A stretch of DNA of 64,000 bases from Ga0077536 sp035325705 (GTDB lineage: Bacteria; Pseudomonadota; Gammaproteobacteria; Ga0077536), in contig DAOKZI010000001.1 of assembly GCA_035325705.1 (NCBI GenBank), positions 610,967 to 674,966 on the forward strand, in the 5' to 3' direction. The position numbers and the translations under genes were made by a program. Shown one piece after another: positions 44,030-52,987 of the stretch. The notes below the pieces were generated by a model. It made no database searches. It was not told the DNA's origin and worked only from the letters and a program-made list of their open reading frames with translations. Numbering within the stretch: the stretch's first letter is position 1; each line of letters starts with the position of its first letter.

Positions 44030-44707
44030 ATGGATTTGATCGACCAGTCGCTGGGCCAGCTAGCCCGCTCGATACCGGGCGCCACGCGCGTTTTCGACGC
44101 CCACCGCTTCGATTTCTGCTGTGCCGGCAATCGCACGTTGCGCACCGCGGCGGCCGCCGCCGGCCTCGATCCCGCCGCCATTGCCGCCGAGCTGCAGGCG
44201 CTCACGGCGCGCGGCCTGACCGGCGATGCGCCGGACTGGAGCGAGGTCGAGGACCGCGCGCTGGTCGACCATCTGCTCACGCGTTTCCACGAGGTGCATC
44301 GCGAGCAGCTCCCCGAGCTGATCCGTCTGGCGCGCCGGGTGGAACAGGTGCACGGCGATCGCGAGGACTGCCCGCACGGCCTCGCCGATCACCTGACGGC
44401 GATGGCGCAGGAGCTCGACAGCCACATGCGCAAGGAAGAGATGGTGCTGTTCCCGATGATCGTCAACGGCCAGGGCGCGATGGTCGGCATGCCGATCGGC
44501 GTGATGCGCGGCGAGCACGACGAACACGGCGCGGCGCTGCGCCATCTGCAGGAGCTGGCGCACGATCTGGTGCTGCCGGCCGACGCCTGCAACACCTGGA
44601 CCGCGCTCTACACCGGCCTGCGCGCCTTCCGCGACGATCTCATCACGCACATCCATCTCGAGAACAACATCCTGTTCGAGCGCTACGCGCCCGCGCCCGT
44701 GCATTGA
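44030..44707 (+). CDS. ytfE: RIC / YtfE / ScdA family iron-sulfur cluster repair di-iron protein
   Basis: 225-residue cytoplasmic di-iron protein that repairs nitrosatively or oxidatively damaged Fe-S clusters. The N-terminal ScdA_N domain has the Cys pair 'DFCCAGNRTL'. The hemerythrin-like domain has His/Glu ligands in 'RFHEVHREQLPEL', 'LDSHMRKEEMVLFP', 'GEHDEHGAALRHL' and 'ITHIHLENNILFERY'. Start is fixed by a strong SD (AAGGAGAAG). Three NorR boxes and a sigma-54 promoter upstream make it a NorR target. No NO reductase gene is adjacent. Confidence 0.93.
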   Translation: MDLIDQSLGQLARSIPGATRVFDAHRFDFCCAGNRTLRTAAAAAGLDPAAIAAELQALTARGLTGDAPDWSEVEDRALVDHLLTRFHEVHREQLPELIRLARRVEQVHGDREDCPHGLADHLTAMAQELDSHMRKEEMVLFPMIVNGQGAMVGMPIGVMRGEHDEHGAALRHLQELAHDLVLPADACNTWTALYTGLRAFRDDLITHIHLENNILFERYAPAPVH

Positions 44708-44715
44708 GCGAGAAA

Positions 44716-44744
44716 GGGCGAGCGAGCGGCAGACTCGCTCGCCC
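44716..44744. terminator. Hairpin between convergent RIC and monooxygenase genes
   Basis: A perfect 11-bp stem GGGCGAGCGAG / CTCGCTCGCCC with a 7-base loop lies 8 bp after each stop codon. It lacks a U-tract on either strand. Confidence 0.65.
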
Positions 44745-44751
44745 ACCGCGC

Positions 44752-46368
44752 TCAGGCGGGCTGCAGCACGAAGCCCTCGTAGCCTTTGGCGACGACCTCT
44801 TCGCAGATCCGGCGATAGGTGCCGACGCCGCCGGCATAGGGCGTGAACAGCCGCGGTTTGCCGGGGATGTTGGCGCCCGTGTACCAGGACTGCGCCTGCG
44901 GATAGAGCGTCGTATGACCGACCTCGTGGACCGTGCGCCCCCAGCGCTCCTCGGCCCCCGCACTGGGCTCGATGGTGGCAATGCCGCGCGACTGCATCAT
45001 CGCGATGCAGTCGGCCATGAAGTCGACGTGCTGCTCGATCGACATCAGCATATTGCTCAGCACGCTCGGGCTGCCCGGCCCCGTGATCATGAAGAAGTTC
45101 GGAAAGCCGGCGCTCGCGAGGCCGAGATAGGTGCGCGGACCGTCCGCCCACTTCTCGCGTAAGGCCAGGCCGCCGCGGCCGCGGACGTCGAGCTTCATCA
45201 GCGGGCCCGTGATCGCGTCGAAGCCCGTCGCGAAGACGATCGTGTCCAGCGCGTAGTCCGCGTCCGCGGTGCGGATGCCGGTCGGCGTGATGCGCTCGAT
45301 CGGCGCGCTGCGGATGTCGACCAGCGTCACGTTGTCGCGGTTGAAGGTCTCGTAGTAGCCGGTGTCCACGCACAGGCGCTTGGTGCCCAGCGGATGATCG
45401 GTCGGGATCAGAAGCTCCGCGATCTTCGGATCCCGCACTTTCTCGCGAATCTTGCGCGCGACGAACTCGGCGGCCGTCCGGTTCGATTCGAGATCGGTCA
45501 GGAGGTCGGGATAGGCCATCACGAAGTTGAAGCCGCCCTCGGCCCAGGCCGCCTCGTATTCACGCTCGCGCTGGTCCGGCGGCACGGACTTCGCCGACTG
45601 GCCGTTGCTGTCGAAGGGAATGCCGATCTGCGCGTAGCGCGAACGCGCCCGCCACTCGGCGTAGTTCGCCTTCAGCTCGCGGGTGGCCTCCGGATCGAGC
45701 GGGCCGTTCCACGCCGGGATGCTGTAGTTCGGCGTGCGCTGGAACACGGTGAGGTGCTGTGCCTGCGGCGCGATCGCGATCGTCGACTGCACGCCGGAGG
45801 AGCCGGTGCCGACGATGCCGACGCGCTTGCCGGTGAAGGACACGGGCTCGTGCGGCCAGCGGCCCGTGTGGTACCACTCGCCGCGGAAGTCCGCGAGCCC
45901 CGGATACTCGGGCAGCGCGGCGGCGGACAGGCAGCCGACGGCGGAGACGAGAAAGCGGGCGGACACGGTATTGCCGCGCTCGTCCGTGACGAGCCAGCGG
46001 CCCGCGGCTTCATCGTAGTGCGCGCTCGCGATGCCGGTCTCGAACCGGATGTCGCGCTTCAGATCGAAGCGCTCGGCGACGTGATTCGCATACGCGAGTA
46101 TCTCCGCCTGCGGCGCATAGCGTTCGCTCCACTCCCATTCCTGCTGCAGCTTGTCGGAGAACGAGAACGAATAGGTCATGCTCTCGGTGTCGCAGCGCGC
46201 GCCGGGATAGCGGTTCCAGTACCAGGTGCCGCCGACGCCGTCGCCGCGCTCGAAGACGCGCACCGTGAGGCCGAGCTGGCGCAGGCGATGGAGCATGTAG
46301 AGGCCGGCGAAGCCGGCGCCGATGACGACCGCGTCGTAGTGCGCGGCCGGCGTGATCGTTTCCTTCAT
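44752..46368 (-). CDS. Baeyer-Villiger-type flavin monooxygenase
   Basis: 538-residue FAD/NADPH monooxygenase of the cyclohexanone/phenylacetone monooxygenase group. It has an N-terminal FAD site 'VVIGAGFAGLYMLHRL' and 'GGTWYWNRYPGARCD', the BVMO fingerprint FxGxxxHxxxWP ('FRGEWYHTGRWP'), an NADP site 'VGIVGTGSSGVQS', and late motif 'DTIVFATGFDAITG'. Such enzymes insert oxygen next to a ketone to make esters or lactones; the substrate is unknown. It lies 13 bp downstream of a small EthD/DUF4286-like gene on the same strand. The nearby esterase of the HSL family is 4 kb away and not in the operon. Confidence 0.92.
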   Translation of the reverse strand: MKETITPAAHYDAVVIGAGFAGLYMLHRLRQLGLTVRVFERGDGVGGTWYWNRYPGARCDTESMTYSFSFSDKLQQEWEWSERYAPQAEILAYANHVAERFDLKRDIRFETGIASAHYDEAAGRWLVTDERGNTVSARFLVSAVGCLSAAALPEYPGLADFRGEWYHTGRWPHEPVSFTGKRVGIVGTGSSGVQSTIAIAPQAQHLTVFQRTPNYSIPAWNGPLDPEATRELKANYAEWRARSRYAQIGIPFDSNGQSAKSVPPDQREREYEAAWAEGGFNFVMAYPDLLTDLESNRTAAEFVARKIREKVRDPKIAELLIPTDHPLGTKRLCVDTGYYETFNRDNVTLVDIRSAPIERITPTGIRTADADYALDTIVFATGFDAITGPLMKLDVRGRGGLALREKWADGPRTYLGLASAGFPNFFMITGPGSPSVLSNMLMSIEQHVDFMADCIAMMQSRGIATIEPSAGAEERWGRTVHEVGHTTLYPQAQSWYTGANIPGKPRLFTPYAGGVGTYRRICEEVVAKGYEGFVLQPA

Positions 46369-46381
46369 GCGGCGCGTCCCC

Positions 46382-46762
46382 TCAGGCCTGCACGCGCCGC
46401 GGGCGCTGGACGTCCTTGGCGAGGATGAGCGGCGTCACTTCCTCGTAGACCGGCGCGAACAGCGTGCTCATGTCGATCGCCTCGGTCATCACCATGTCCG
46501 CGGTGCCGGCGCGGGCGACGATTTCCTTCAGCGAGGATTCGATGTCGTCGGTTTCGATTTCATAGAGCGCGAGGTAGCGGTAGGCCGGCGTCACCGTGTT
46601 GAACTCGAACTGCGTGGCGGCGAGACGGAAACGCCGCGCGGAGACGAAGCCCGGGCAGTTGATGACGTCCTTCAGATGATGTTCCTCGTACCACTGGTTG
46701 TACTCGTCTTCCTTGCCCGGCGTCGGGTTGGTGAAAGCGAGAAAAGTGTATTTCTTTGGCAT
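46382..46762 (-). CDS. Small ferredoxin-like-fold protein (EthD/DUF4286-like)
   Basis: 126 residues starting 'MPKKYTFLAFTNPTPGKED', then 'YNQWYEEHHLKDVINCPGF', a pattern typical of dimeric alpha-beta barrel proteins. Such proteins often accompany oxygenases and esterases in degradation operons, but their biochemical role is poorly defined. It is the first gene of a two-gene operon with the Baeyer-Villiger monooxygenase (13-bp gap). Confidence 0.75.
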   Translation of the reverse strand: MPKKYTFLAFTNPTPGKEDEYNQWYEEHHLKDVINCPGFVSARRFRLAATQFEFNTVTPAYRYLALYEIETDDIESSLKEIVARAGTADMVMTEAIDMSTLFAPVYEEVTPLILAKDVQRPRRVQA

Positions 46763-47140
46763 TGCAGCATTCCTTCGTACGATCGTTGTGAGGTGTCGAT
46801 GGCAGCGCCTAGCGTAACGGGCCGCCGCCTCGCGAGCTTCCTCCTATCGGAGGAGCGGCGCTCGCGTCACGTAGTCCGGAAGTGCTGCGGAATCCGGAGC
46901 GGCGTGCCGGCTCGTGCGCCGAATGAATCCAGCCACGGAGGACACGGAGAGCACGGAGAAGGAAATGAAGGGGCAGTGCCTCGGTACGGGCGTTGCGGTG
47001 GAAGTCCATCGATCTCGTTCGAATGCCGAGAAGGCAAAGTCACCGCTGGTCGTTCGGGACGAGGCGATCGGGGCTTCCGTCCTGCGCTGGCAAGCTTCGC
47101 TGCTGCCTATAATCGGCTTCCGTTCTCGAGGAGACATCGC
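46763..47140. other. Divergent spacer with one R3-variant arm and a -10 element
   Basis: The stretch holds a single R3-variant copy at 46929-46963 (AGCCACGGAGGACACGGAGA), a short CCTCC/GGAGG hairpin near 46850, and TATAAT at 47108-47113, a likely -10 box for the oxidoreductase at 47141, though no convincing -35 is present. No gene is seen. Confidence 0.5.
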
Positions 47141-48115
47141 ATGCCGCACGCCATCCGCATCCATGAAACCGGCGGACCCGAAGTCCTGCGCTGGGAAGCC
47201 GTCGAGGTCGGCGCGCCGGGGCGCGGCGAAATCCGCGTGCGGCACACGCGCGTGGGCCTGAACTACATCGACATCTACTACCGCACGGGGCTCTATGCGA
47301 CGACTACGCCCTTCGTCCCCGGCTTCGAGGCCGCGGGCGTCGTCGAGGCGGTCGGTGCGGACGTGACGGACTTGGAGCCCGGCGATCGCGTCGCCTATGC
47401 GGGCGGGCCGCTGGGCGCCTATGCGGAAGCGCGGCTGATGCCGGCCGAGCGCGCAGTAAAGCTGCCGGCGTCGATTGACGACGATCGGGCCGCGGCGATG
47501 ATGCTCCAGGGCATGACCGCACAGTACCTGCTTCGCCGCACCTATCGCGTGCAGCCGGGCGACACGATCCTCGTGCATGCGGCCGCCGGCGGCGTCGGCC
47601 TCATCGCCTGCCAATGGGCGAAGCATCTCGGCGCGACGGTGATCGGCACCGTCAGCAGCGAGGAGAAGGCCGCGCTGGCGCGCGCCCACGGCTGCGATCA
47701 TCCGGTCGTCTATACGCGCGAAGATTTCCACGCGCGCGTGATGGAGCTCACCGGCGGCCGCAAGCTGCCCGTGGTCTACGACTCGGTCGGTCGCGACACC
47801 TTCATGAAGTCGCTCGACTGCCTCGCGCCGCTCGGCACCATGGTGCTGTTCGGCCAGTCCTCGGGCCCGGTGCCGCCGCTCGATCTCGGCCTGCTCGCGC
47901 AGAAGGGCTCGCTGTTCATCACGCGCCCCACGCTCTTCAGCTACACCGCGCAGCGCGCGGATCTGCTCGCGACCGCGCAGGATCTCTTCGAGGTCGTCGG
48001 CAGCGGCGCGGTGAAGATCGCCGTCAACCAGACTTATCCCCTGCGCGACGCCGCGCAGGCGCAAGCCGATCTCGCGGCCCGGCGCACGACGGGCTCGACG
48101 GTGCTCACGGTTTAG
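47141..48115 (+). CDS. qorA: NADPH:quinone oxidoreductase, zinc-independent MDR family
   Basis: 324-residue medium-chain reductase of the QOR type. The signature 'VGLNYIDIYYRTGLY' and Rossmann motif 'VHAAAGGVGLIACQWAKHLG' are intact. No structural-zinc cysteines are seen, as expected for QOR. It reduces quinones by one or two electrons with NADPH. The ATG at 47141 follows GAGGAGA. It appears monocistronic and is followed by an R3 inverted-repeat pair. Confidence 0.92.
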   Translation: MPHAIRIHETGGPEVLRWEAVEVGAPGRGEIRVRHTRVGLNYIDIYYRTGLYATTTPFVPGFEAAGVVEAVGADVTDLEPGDRVAYAGGPLGAYAEARLMPAERAVKLPASIDDDRAAAMMLQGMTAQYLLRRTYRVQPGDTILVHAAAGGVGLIACQWAKHLGATVIGTVSSEEKAALARAHGCDHPVVYTREDFHARVMELTGGRKLPVVYDSVGRDTFMKSLDCLAPLGTMVLFGQSSGPVPPLDLGLLAQKGSLFITRPTLFSYTAQRADLLATAQDLFEVVGSGAVKIAVNQTYPLRDAAQAQADLAARRTTGSTVLTV

Positions 48116-48140
48116 CGCCTACGCCTGGTTCGATGTTTGG

Positions 48141-48285
48141 ATTTGCCACAGAGAACACCGAGAACACAGAGAAAAAAGTAGAGAAACAGTTGCATCGATG
48201 CCGCGCCCCCGCAGAGACCGTAGAGTCATGGGCGCATCCGCCCATTTTGAATTTCTCTGTGTTCTCGGTGTTCTCTGTGGCAAAA
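48141..48285. repeat. R3 inverted-repeat pair
   Basis: Arms at 48141-48175 and 48251-48285 (TTTGCCACAGAGAACACCGA... and its reverse complement) surround ~75 bp. They lie between the convergent qorA and opgD genes, where they could terminate both. Confidence 0.85.
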
Positions 48286-48298
48286 CAGGACGCAAAAA

Positions 48299-49876
48299 TC
48301 AGAAGCGCCGTTCATCCAGCGGCGGCGGTGAATACTGGTAGAACCAGGTTTCGGTCAGCGGCGTGCCGTCGACGGCGAGGGCGGCGGTGAGGTTGATCGG
48401 TTCGAGGCTGTCGTCGGGGACGAGATCGAAGATCGCGCGGTAGCCCTTGATGGCCTCCAGCGGGCGCGCCGAAGGAATTTCCAGGCGGCCGCGGCTCGTC
48501 GTCGCGACGAGCTCGAGTTTCGCGTCGCGCGGCAGCAGCGGCAGGCGGCCGCCGGCGAAGTCGATCGCGAAGCGCCATGAAAAATATTCGCGCTTGCGGC
48601 CGACCACGCCGCCGAGGCCCGTGCGCGTGGCGACGACGATGGCGAGCGAGGGCGCAACCGGCGTGTCCCGCCCCCAGTGCAGGCGATAGGCATAGAGCAG
48701 CTCCTGGCCCGCCTGCGGCGTGTCCTTCGGCTGCCAGAACGCGACGATGTTGTCGAAGGTCTCGTCGGCGGTCGACAGCTCGACGAGCACGACGCCCCCT
48801 TCGCCCCACTCGCTTTTCGGCTCGACCCACACGCTAGGCCGCCGGTCATAGAACACGCCGTCGTCCTGGTAGTGATCGAAGTCGCGATCGCGCTGCAGGA
48901 GGCCGAAGCCGCGCGGATTGCGATCGGCGTAGTGGTTGAAGCGCAGCGCGCGCGGGTTCTCGAGCGGACGCCAGATCCACTGGCCGCTGCCGGTCCACAT
49001 CGCGAGCCCGTCGGAGTCATGGATCTCGGGGCGGAAATCGGTGGCCACCCGCCGGTCGTTCTCGCCGGTCTGGTACATGCTCGTCAGCGGCGCGATGCCG
49101 AGCCGCGCGATCGGCTTGCGCGGATAGAGTGCGACGTCGATGTCCATCATGAGACGGGCCGCGGGCGTGAGCTCGATGCGATATGCGCCGCTCACGCTCG
49201 GCGAATCGAGCAGCGCATAGATCGCCAGACTCGTCGCGCCGGGCGCCGGCCGCTCGAACCAGAAGTGGGTATAGCGCGGAAACTCTTCCGGATGTTCCAT
49301 GCCCGTGTCGATCGCAAGCCCGCGCGCGGACAGCCCGTACTGCTTGTCGGCGCCGACGGCGCGGAAATAGCTCGCGCCGAGAAAGGCCGCGATGTCGATC
49401 TCCGGATTGGTGCGATCGACGACGCGAAAGCCCGCGTAGCCGAGCGAGGGCGGCAGCTTGCTGCCGTCGACGCCCGCCTGCGTGAGATCGAAGCGCGCGG
49501 GATCGTAGACGATGGGCCGTGCCTCGCCGTCGACGATCTCGGCGAGCTGCACCGGCTCGCGGAACAGGAAGCCCGGATGAAAGAAGCGCAGCTCGACGCC
49601 GCGTCCCTCGCCGTGCCACAGGCCATGCTCGGGCAGGTAGTGGATGCGCTGGTAATGGTCATAGTCGAGCGCCGCGAGCATCGGCGGCAGCGTGTGCGCC
49701 GGCGGCACGTAGTCCTTCGCCGCGAGCGCCCGCGCGGCGCCCTTCAAGGCCGCATAGTCGAAAGGACCGCTGGCGAGCACGGGCGTGGCCGGGGCGGCGG
49801 CGCGCGCGCCTTGCGGCGCGACGACGGCGGCACACAGCGTTTGCAACAGACGTCGGCGAGAGAGAACGAATGGCAT
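48299..49876 (-). CDS. opgD: Periplasmic glucan biosynthesis protein OpgD/OpgG
   Basis: 525-residue OpgG/OpgD-family protein acting on osmoregulated periplasmic glucans. The N-terminal 'LSRRRLLQTLCAAVVAPQGARA' carries a twin-arginine motif, which favours Tat-exported OpgD over Sec-exported OpgG. Family blocks are visible: 'YDHYQRIHYLPEHGLWHGEG', 'FFHPGFLFREPV', 'FLGASYFRAVG', 'AIDTGMEHPEEFPRYTHFW' and 'RDRDFDHYQDDGVFYDRRPS'. No opgH glycosyltransferase is adjacent. Start at 49876 is chosen for the signal peptide. Confidence 0.92.
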   Translation of the reverse strand: MPFVLSRRRLLQTLCAAVVAPQGARAAAPATPVLASGPFDYAALKGAARALAAKDYVPPAHTLPPMLAALDYDHYQRIHYLPEHGLWHGEGRGVELRFFHPGFLFREPVQLAEIVDGEARPIVYDPARFDLTQAGVDGSKLPPSLGYAGFRVVDRTNPEIDIAAFLGASYFRAVGADKQYGLSARGLAIDTGMEHPEEFPRYTHFWFERPAPGATSLAIYALLDSPSVSGAYRIELTPAARLMMDIDVALYPRKPIARLGIAPLTSMYQTGENDRRVATDFRPEIHDSDGLAMWTGSGQWIWRPLENPRALRFNHYADRNPRGFGLLQRDRDFDHYQDDGVFYDRRPSVWVEPKSEWGEGGVVLVELSTADETFDNIVAFWQPKDTPQAGQELLYAYRLHWGRDTPVAPSLAIVVATRTGLGGVVGRKREYFSWRFAIDFAGGRLPLLPRDAKLELVATTSRGRLEIPSARPLEAIKGYRAIFDLVPDDSLEPINLTAALAVDGTPLTETWFYQYSPPPLDERRF

Positions 49877-49969
49877 CGGATGCGAGCGCCTCGGCTTCAA
49901 GACAGCGCACAGACTAAACGGCTTTGCGGCGAATGGGATTGGGGCTCGTGCGCGCAATCGGATCCTTTG

Positions 49970-50187
49970 GTTTAGCCTGGAAGCCGCGAAGCGGAATCCG
50001 GGATCTGCGTTTCCGGCGTTCATGCGTTCGAGCCGGTGCGGTGTCGCGAGTGGCGAGCATGATCGAGACATGGTGCGAATCGGGTATGTCGGATCCCGGA
50101 TTCGCTGCGCTCATCCGGGCTACAAGGCAGCCATCGATGGCGCCATCCAGACTTCTCTCTGTGTTCTCGGTGTTCTCTGTGGCAAAA
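49970..50187. repeat. R1 pair plus single R3 arm
   Basis: A degenerate forward R1 at about 49976-50010 and a reverse R1 at about 50093-50130 are followed by one R3 arm in reverse orientation at 50153-50187. No gene is seen between opgD and the aldehyde dehydrogenase stop. Confidence 0.75.
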
Positions 50188-50281
50188 CCGCGCCGACCGT
50201 GGGCACGCAGCCCCGGTTCGGCGCATGCGTACAGGAGGGAGGAAAAGGACCGGCGACGGACGCCGCCGGTCCGGAAGCAGC

Positions 50282-51757
50282 TCAGAGCTGCGCGAACACC
50301 GACTTCATCTGGGTGTAGAGCTCGATCGACTCCTTGCCGTACTCGCGACCCCAGCCCGACTGCTTGTAGCCGCCGAAGGGCATGTTGGTGTCGAGCATGC
50401 CGTGGGTGTTGATCCACACCGTACCGGCCTTCAGCGCGGCGGCCATCTTGTGGGCCTTGCTGATGTCGCGAGTCCACACGCTGGCGGCGAGACCGTAGGG
50501 CGAGTCGTTGGCGACGCGCGCGACTTCCTCGATGCTGTCGATCGGCTGCGCGACGAGCACGGGCCCGAAGATCTCTTCACGCACGACGCGCATGTTCTCC
50601 TTGACGTCGACGAGCACCGTCGGCTCGATGAAGTAGCCTTCGCTGCCCAGGCGCTTGCCGCCGGTCGCGACCTTCGCGCCTTCGGCGATGCCGGACTCGA
50701 TCATCTTGCTGACGCGCTCGAACTGCGTCGTCGACACCACCGGGCCCATCTGCGTGCCCGCTTCCATGCCGGAGCCGACCTTGATCTTCTTCGCGACCTC
50801 GGACACGCCTTCGACGACCTTGTCGAAAACTTTCTTTTCGGCATAGAGACGCGAGCCGGCGACGCAGACCTGGCCGCAGTTCCAGAAGATCGCGTTTGCC
50901 GAGCCGGCGACGGCGGCCTCGAGATCGGCGTCGGCGAAGACGATGTTCGGCGACTTGCCGCCGAGCTCGAGCGACACCTTCTTCAGATTGCCCGACGCGG
51001 CCTGCACGATCAGCTTGCCGACTTCGGTCGAGCCGGTGAAGGCGATCTTGTCGACGTCCTCGTGGCCGGACAGCGCGGCGCCCGCGGTGTGGCCGAAGCC
51101 CGGCACGACGTTGAACACGCCTTCCGGCACGCCGGCCTCGAGCATCAGCTCGGCGAGGCGCAGCGCGGTCAGCGGGGTTTCCTCGGCGGGCTTCAGGATC
51201 GACACGTTGCCCGTCGCGAGGCAGGGCGCGACTTTCCACGAAGCCATCAGCAGCGGGAAGTTCCACGGCACGATCTGGCCGCACACGCCGACCGGCTCGC
51301 GCAGCGAGTAGGCGTGCATGTTCGGCAGATTGGTCTGCGTGGTCGAGCCTTCGAGCTTGTCGCACCAGCCCGCGTAGTAGCGGAAGGTCTGCGCGGCGAG
51401 CGCGACGTCGACGGCCTTCGCTTCGGCGAGCGGCTTGCCGTTGTCGAGGGTTTCGAGCAGGGCGAGCTCTTCGGCGTTCTTGTCGATCAGCTCGGCGATC
51501 TTCCACAGGATCATCGAACGCGCGGCCGGCGGCAGCTTGGCCCAGGCCGGGAAGGCGCTGCGCGCCGCTTTCACGGCCAGATCGATGTCGGCCTTGTCAC
51601 CCTCGGCGACCTTCGCGAGCACCTTGCCCGTGGCCGGGTTGAAGACGTCGAAGGTCTTGCCGGACTGAGCCTCGACCCATTTGCCGCCAATCAGCATCTT
51701 GCGCGACTGTTTCAGGTACTGCTCGACCGAGGCGAGCTTGCCAGTTGGTGCGTTCAT
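50282..51757 (-). CDS. NAD(P)-dependent aldehyde dehydrogenase
   Basis: 491-residue ALDH-superfamily enzyme. The catalytic Cys is in 'NCGQVCVAGSRLYAEKK', the base Glu in 'VSLELGGKSPNIVF', and the NAD site spans 'PWNFPLLMASWKVAPCL' and 'FTGSTEVGKLI'. Start 'MNAPTGKLASVEQYLKQSRK' is fixed by an AGAGGAGAAGAGG SD. It resembles betaine/phenylacetaldehyde-type dehydrogenases, but the substrate is not certain. It is the last gene of the exaC-fds operon, 86 bp after fdsD, so it probably works with that C1/C2 oxidation system. Confidence 0.9.
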   Translation of the reverse strand: MNAPTGKLASVEQYLKQSRKMLIGGKWVEAQSGKTFDVFNPATGKVLAKVAEGDKADIDLAVKAARSAFPAWAKLPPAARSMILWKIAELIDKNAEELALLETLDNGKPLAEAKAVDVALAAQTFRYYAGWCDKLEGSTTQTNLPNMHAYSLREPVGVCGQIVPWNFPLLMASWKVAPCLATGNVSILKPAEETPLTALRLAELMLEAGVPEGVFNVVPGFGHTAGAALSGHEDVDKIAFTGSTEVGKLIVQAASGNLKKVSLELGGKSPNIVFADADLEAAVAGSANAIFWNCGQVCVAGSRLYAEKKVFDKVVEGVSEVAKKIKVGSGMEAGTQMGPVVSTTQFERVSKMIESGIAEGAKVATGGKRLGSEGYFIEPTVLVDVKENMRVVREEIFGPVLVAQPIDSIEEVARVANDSPYGLAASVWTRDISKAHKMAAALKAGTVWINTHGMLDTNMPFGGYKQSGWGREYGKESIELYTQMKSVFAQL

Positions 51758-51843
51758 CCTCTTCTCCTCTGGTTGTAACCCCCCGGTCTCCGGGCGGGCG
51801 GCCGTGGGCACGGCCTGTGCGAACTCGTTCTCGTCGACCCCAT

Positions 51844-52095
51844 TCAGTCCGCGGGCGTCCCCGCGGACTCGCGGCGCGCGGGCAGGGTCAGGCCCGCCAC
51901 CGCGGCGCGCACGCGCGGCGTCAGCTCCTCTGCGCCGTGGCGTGCGACGTATTCGATCAGCTTGCGCCGCATCCGCGGCTCCCAGAAGCGCTGGATGTGC
52001 GTGCGAATGCCGGGGACGGCGACACTCTCGTCGCGCTCCACTTCGAAATAGGCGCCGATGTCGTTCGCCATCTCGACCAGTCGTTCAATGTTCAC
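51844..52095 (-). CDS. fdsD: Formate dehydrogenase delta subunit FdsD
   Basis: 83-residue FdsD-family protein needed for assembly or activity of soluble NAD-linked formate dehydrogenase. GTG at 52095 ('VNIERLVEMANDIGAYFEVE') is chosen: it has CAGGAG 7 bp upstream and overlaps the fdhD stop by 11 bp. Family features are 'HIQRFWEPRMRRKLIEYV' and 'LTPRVRAAVAGL'. Confidence 0.88.
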   Translation of the reverse strand: MNIERLVEMANDIGAYFEVERDESVAVPGIRTHIQRFWEPRMRRKLIEYVARHGAEELTPRVRAAVAGLTLPARRESAGTPAD

Positions 52096-52987
52096 GCCGC
52101 GGCTCCTGAGCGCGATGCGGAATCGCACGAGCATCGTCGACGACCCGCTCCGGATGCGTGTAGACGGTGTGCCGGCCGTCGCGGACGAAGCCTAACAGAG
52201 TCAGGCCCGCGCTGTCGGCCAGGGTGACGGCCAGTGCCGTAGGCGCCGACACGGCCGCGAGCAGGCCGATCCCGGCGCGCGCCGCCTTCTGCACCATCTC
52301 GACGCTCGCGCGGCTGGTGAGGACGACAAAGCCGCGACGGGGATCGAGGCCGGCGGCGACGAGCGCGCCGACCAGCTTGTCGAGCGCGTTGTGACGGCCG
52401 ACGTCCTCGCGCACGCACAGCACCTCGCCGGCCTCGTTCGCGAAGCCCGCGGCGTGCGTCGCGCCGGTGGCGAGGAACATCGGCTGGCGCGCGCGCAGGC
52501 CGGCGAGCGCGAGGTGCAGCGCACGGCCGCTCACCCTCACGCTCGAGTCGACGGCGCCCGGCCACTGCACGGCGTCCTCGAGCGTGCGGATGCCGCACAA
52601 GCCGCAGGCGCTGACGCCGGGCAGGCGGCGGGCGTCCGGCGCCAGCGCCGCCGCCCGCGCCGCCGGGATCCGGATCGCGCATTCGATCCCGGCGAGCTCC
52701 GGCCGGATCTCGATCGCCTCGATCTCGGCCGCCGCGGCGACGATGCCCTGCGTCAGCGTGAAGCCGCGCGCGAAGTCCTCGAGATCGCAGGGCGTGGCGA
52801 GCATCACCGCGTGCGCCTCGCCGTTGTAGACGAAGGCGATCGGCACTTCCTCGGCCAGGGTTTCCGCCGTCGCCGGCGCGTCGCGGGCATAGGGCAGGGC
52901 GTCGAGCGCCGGCTCGCCGAGGCGGCGCATCGCACGCCGCGTGGTGCCGGCGAGCCGCGCGGGCTTGTGCACGCGCGGCGTGCTCAC
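52085..52987 (-). CDS. fdhD: FdhD sulfurtransferase for formate dehydrogenase
   Basis: 300-residue FdhD. In E. coli this protein passes sulfur from IscS to the Mo-bisMGD cofactor before insertion. The conserved CxxC is in 'SACGLCGIRTLEDA'. 'REDVGRHNALDKLVGAL' and 'TSRASVEMVQKAARAGI' are family blocks. GTG at 52987 overlaps the fdsA stop (GTGA). Its place inside the fds operon supports a bis-MGD enzyme. Confidence 0.92.
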   Translation of the reverse strand: MSTPRVHKPARLAGTTRRAMRRLGEPALDALPYARDAPATAETLAEEVPIAFVYNGEAHAVMLATPCDLEDFARGFTLTQGIVAAAAEIEAIEIRPELAGIECAIRIPAARAAALAPDARRLPGVSACGLCGIRTLEDAVQWPGAVDSSVRVSGRALHLALAGLRARQPMFLATGATHAAGFANEAGEVLCVREDVGRHNALDKLVGALVAAGLDPRRGFVVLTSRASVEMVQKAARAGIGLLAAVSAPTALAVTLADSAGLTLLGFVRDGRHTVYTHPERVVDDARAIPHRAQEPRREH

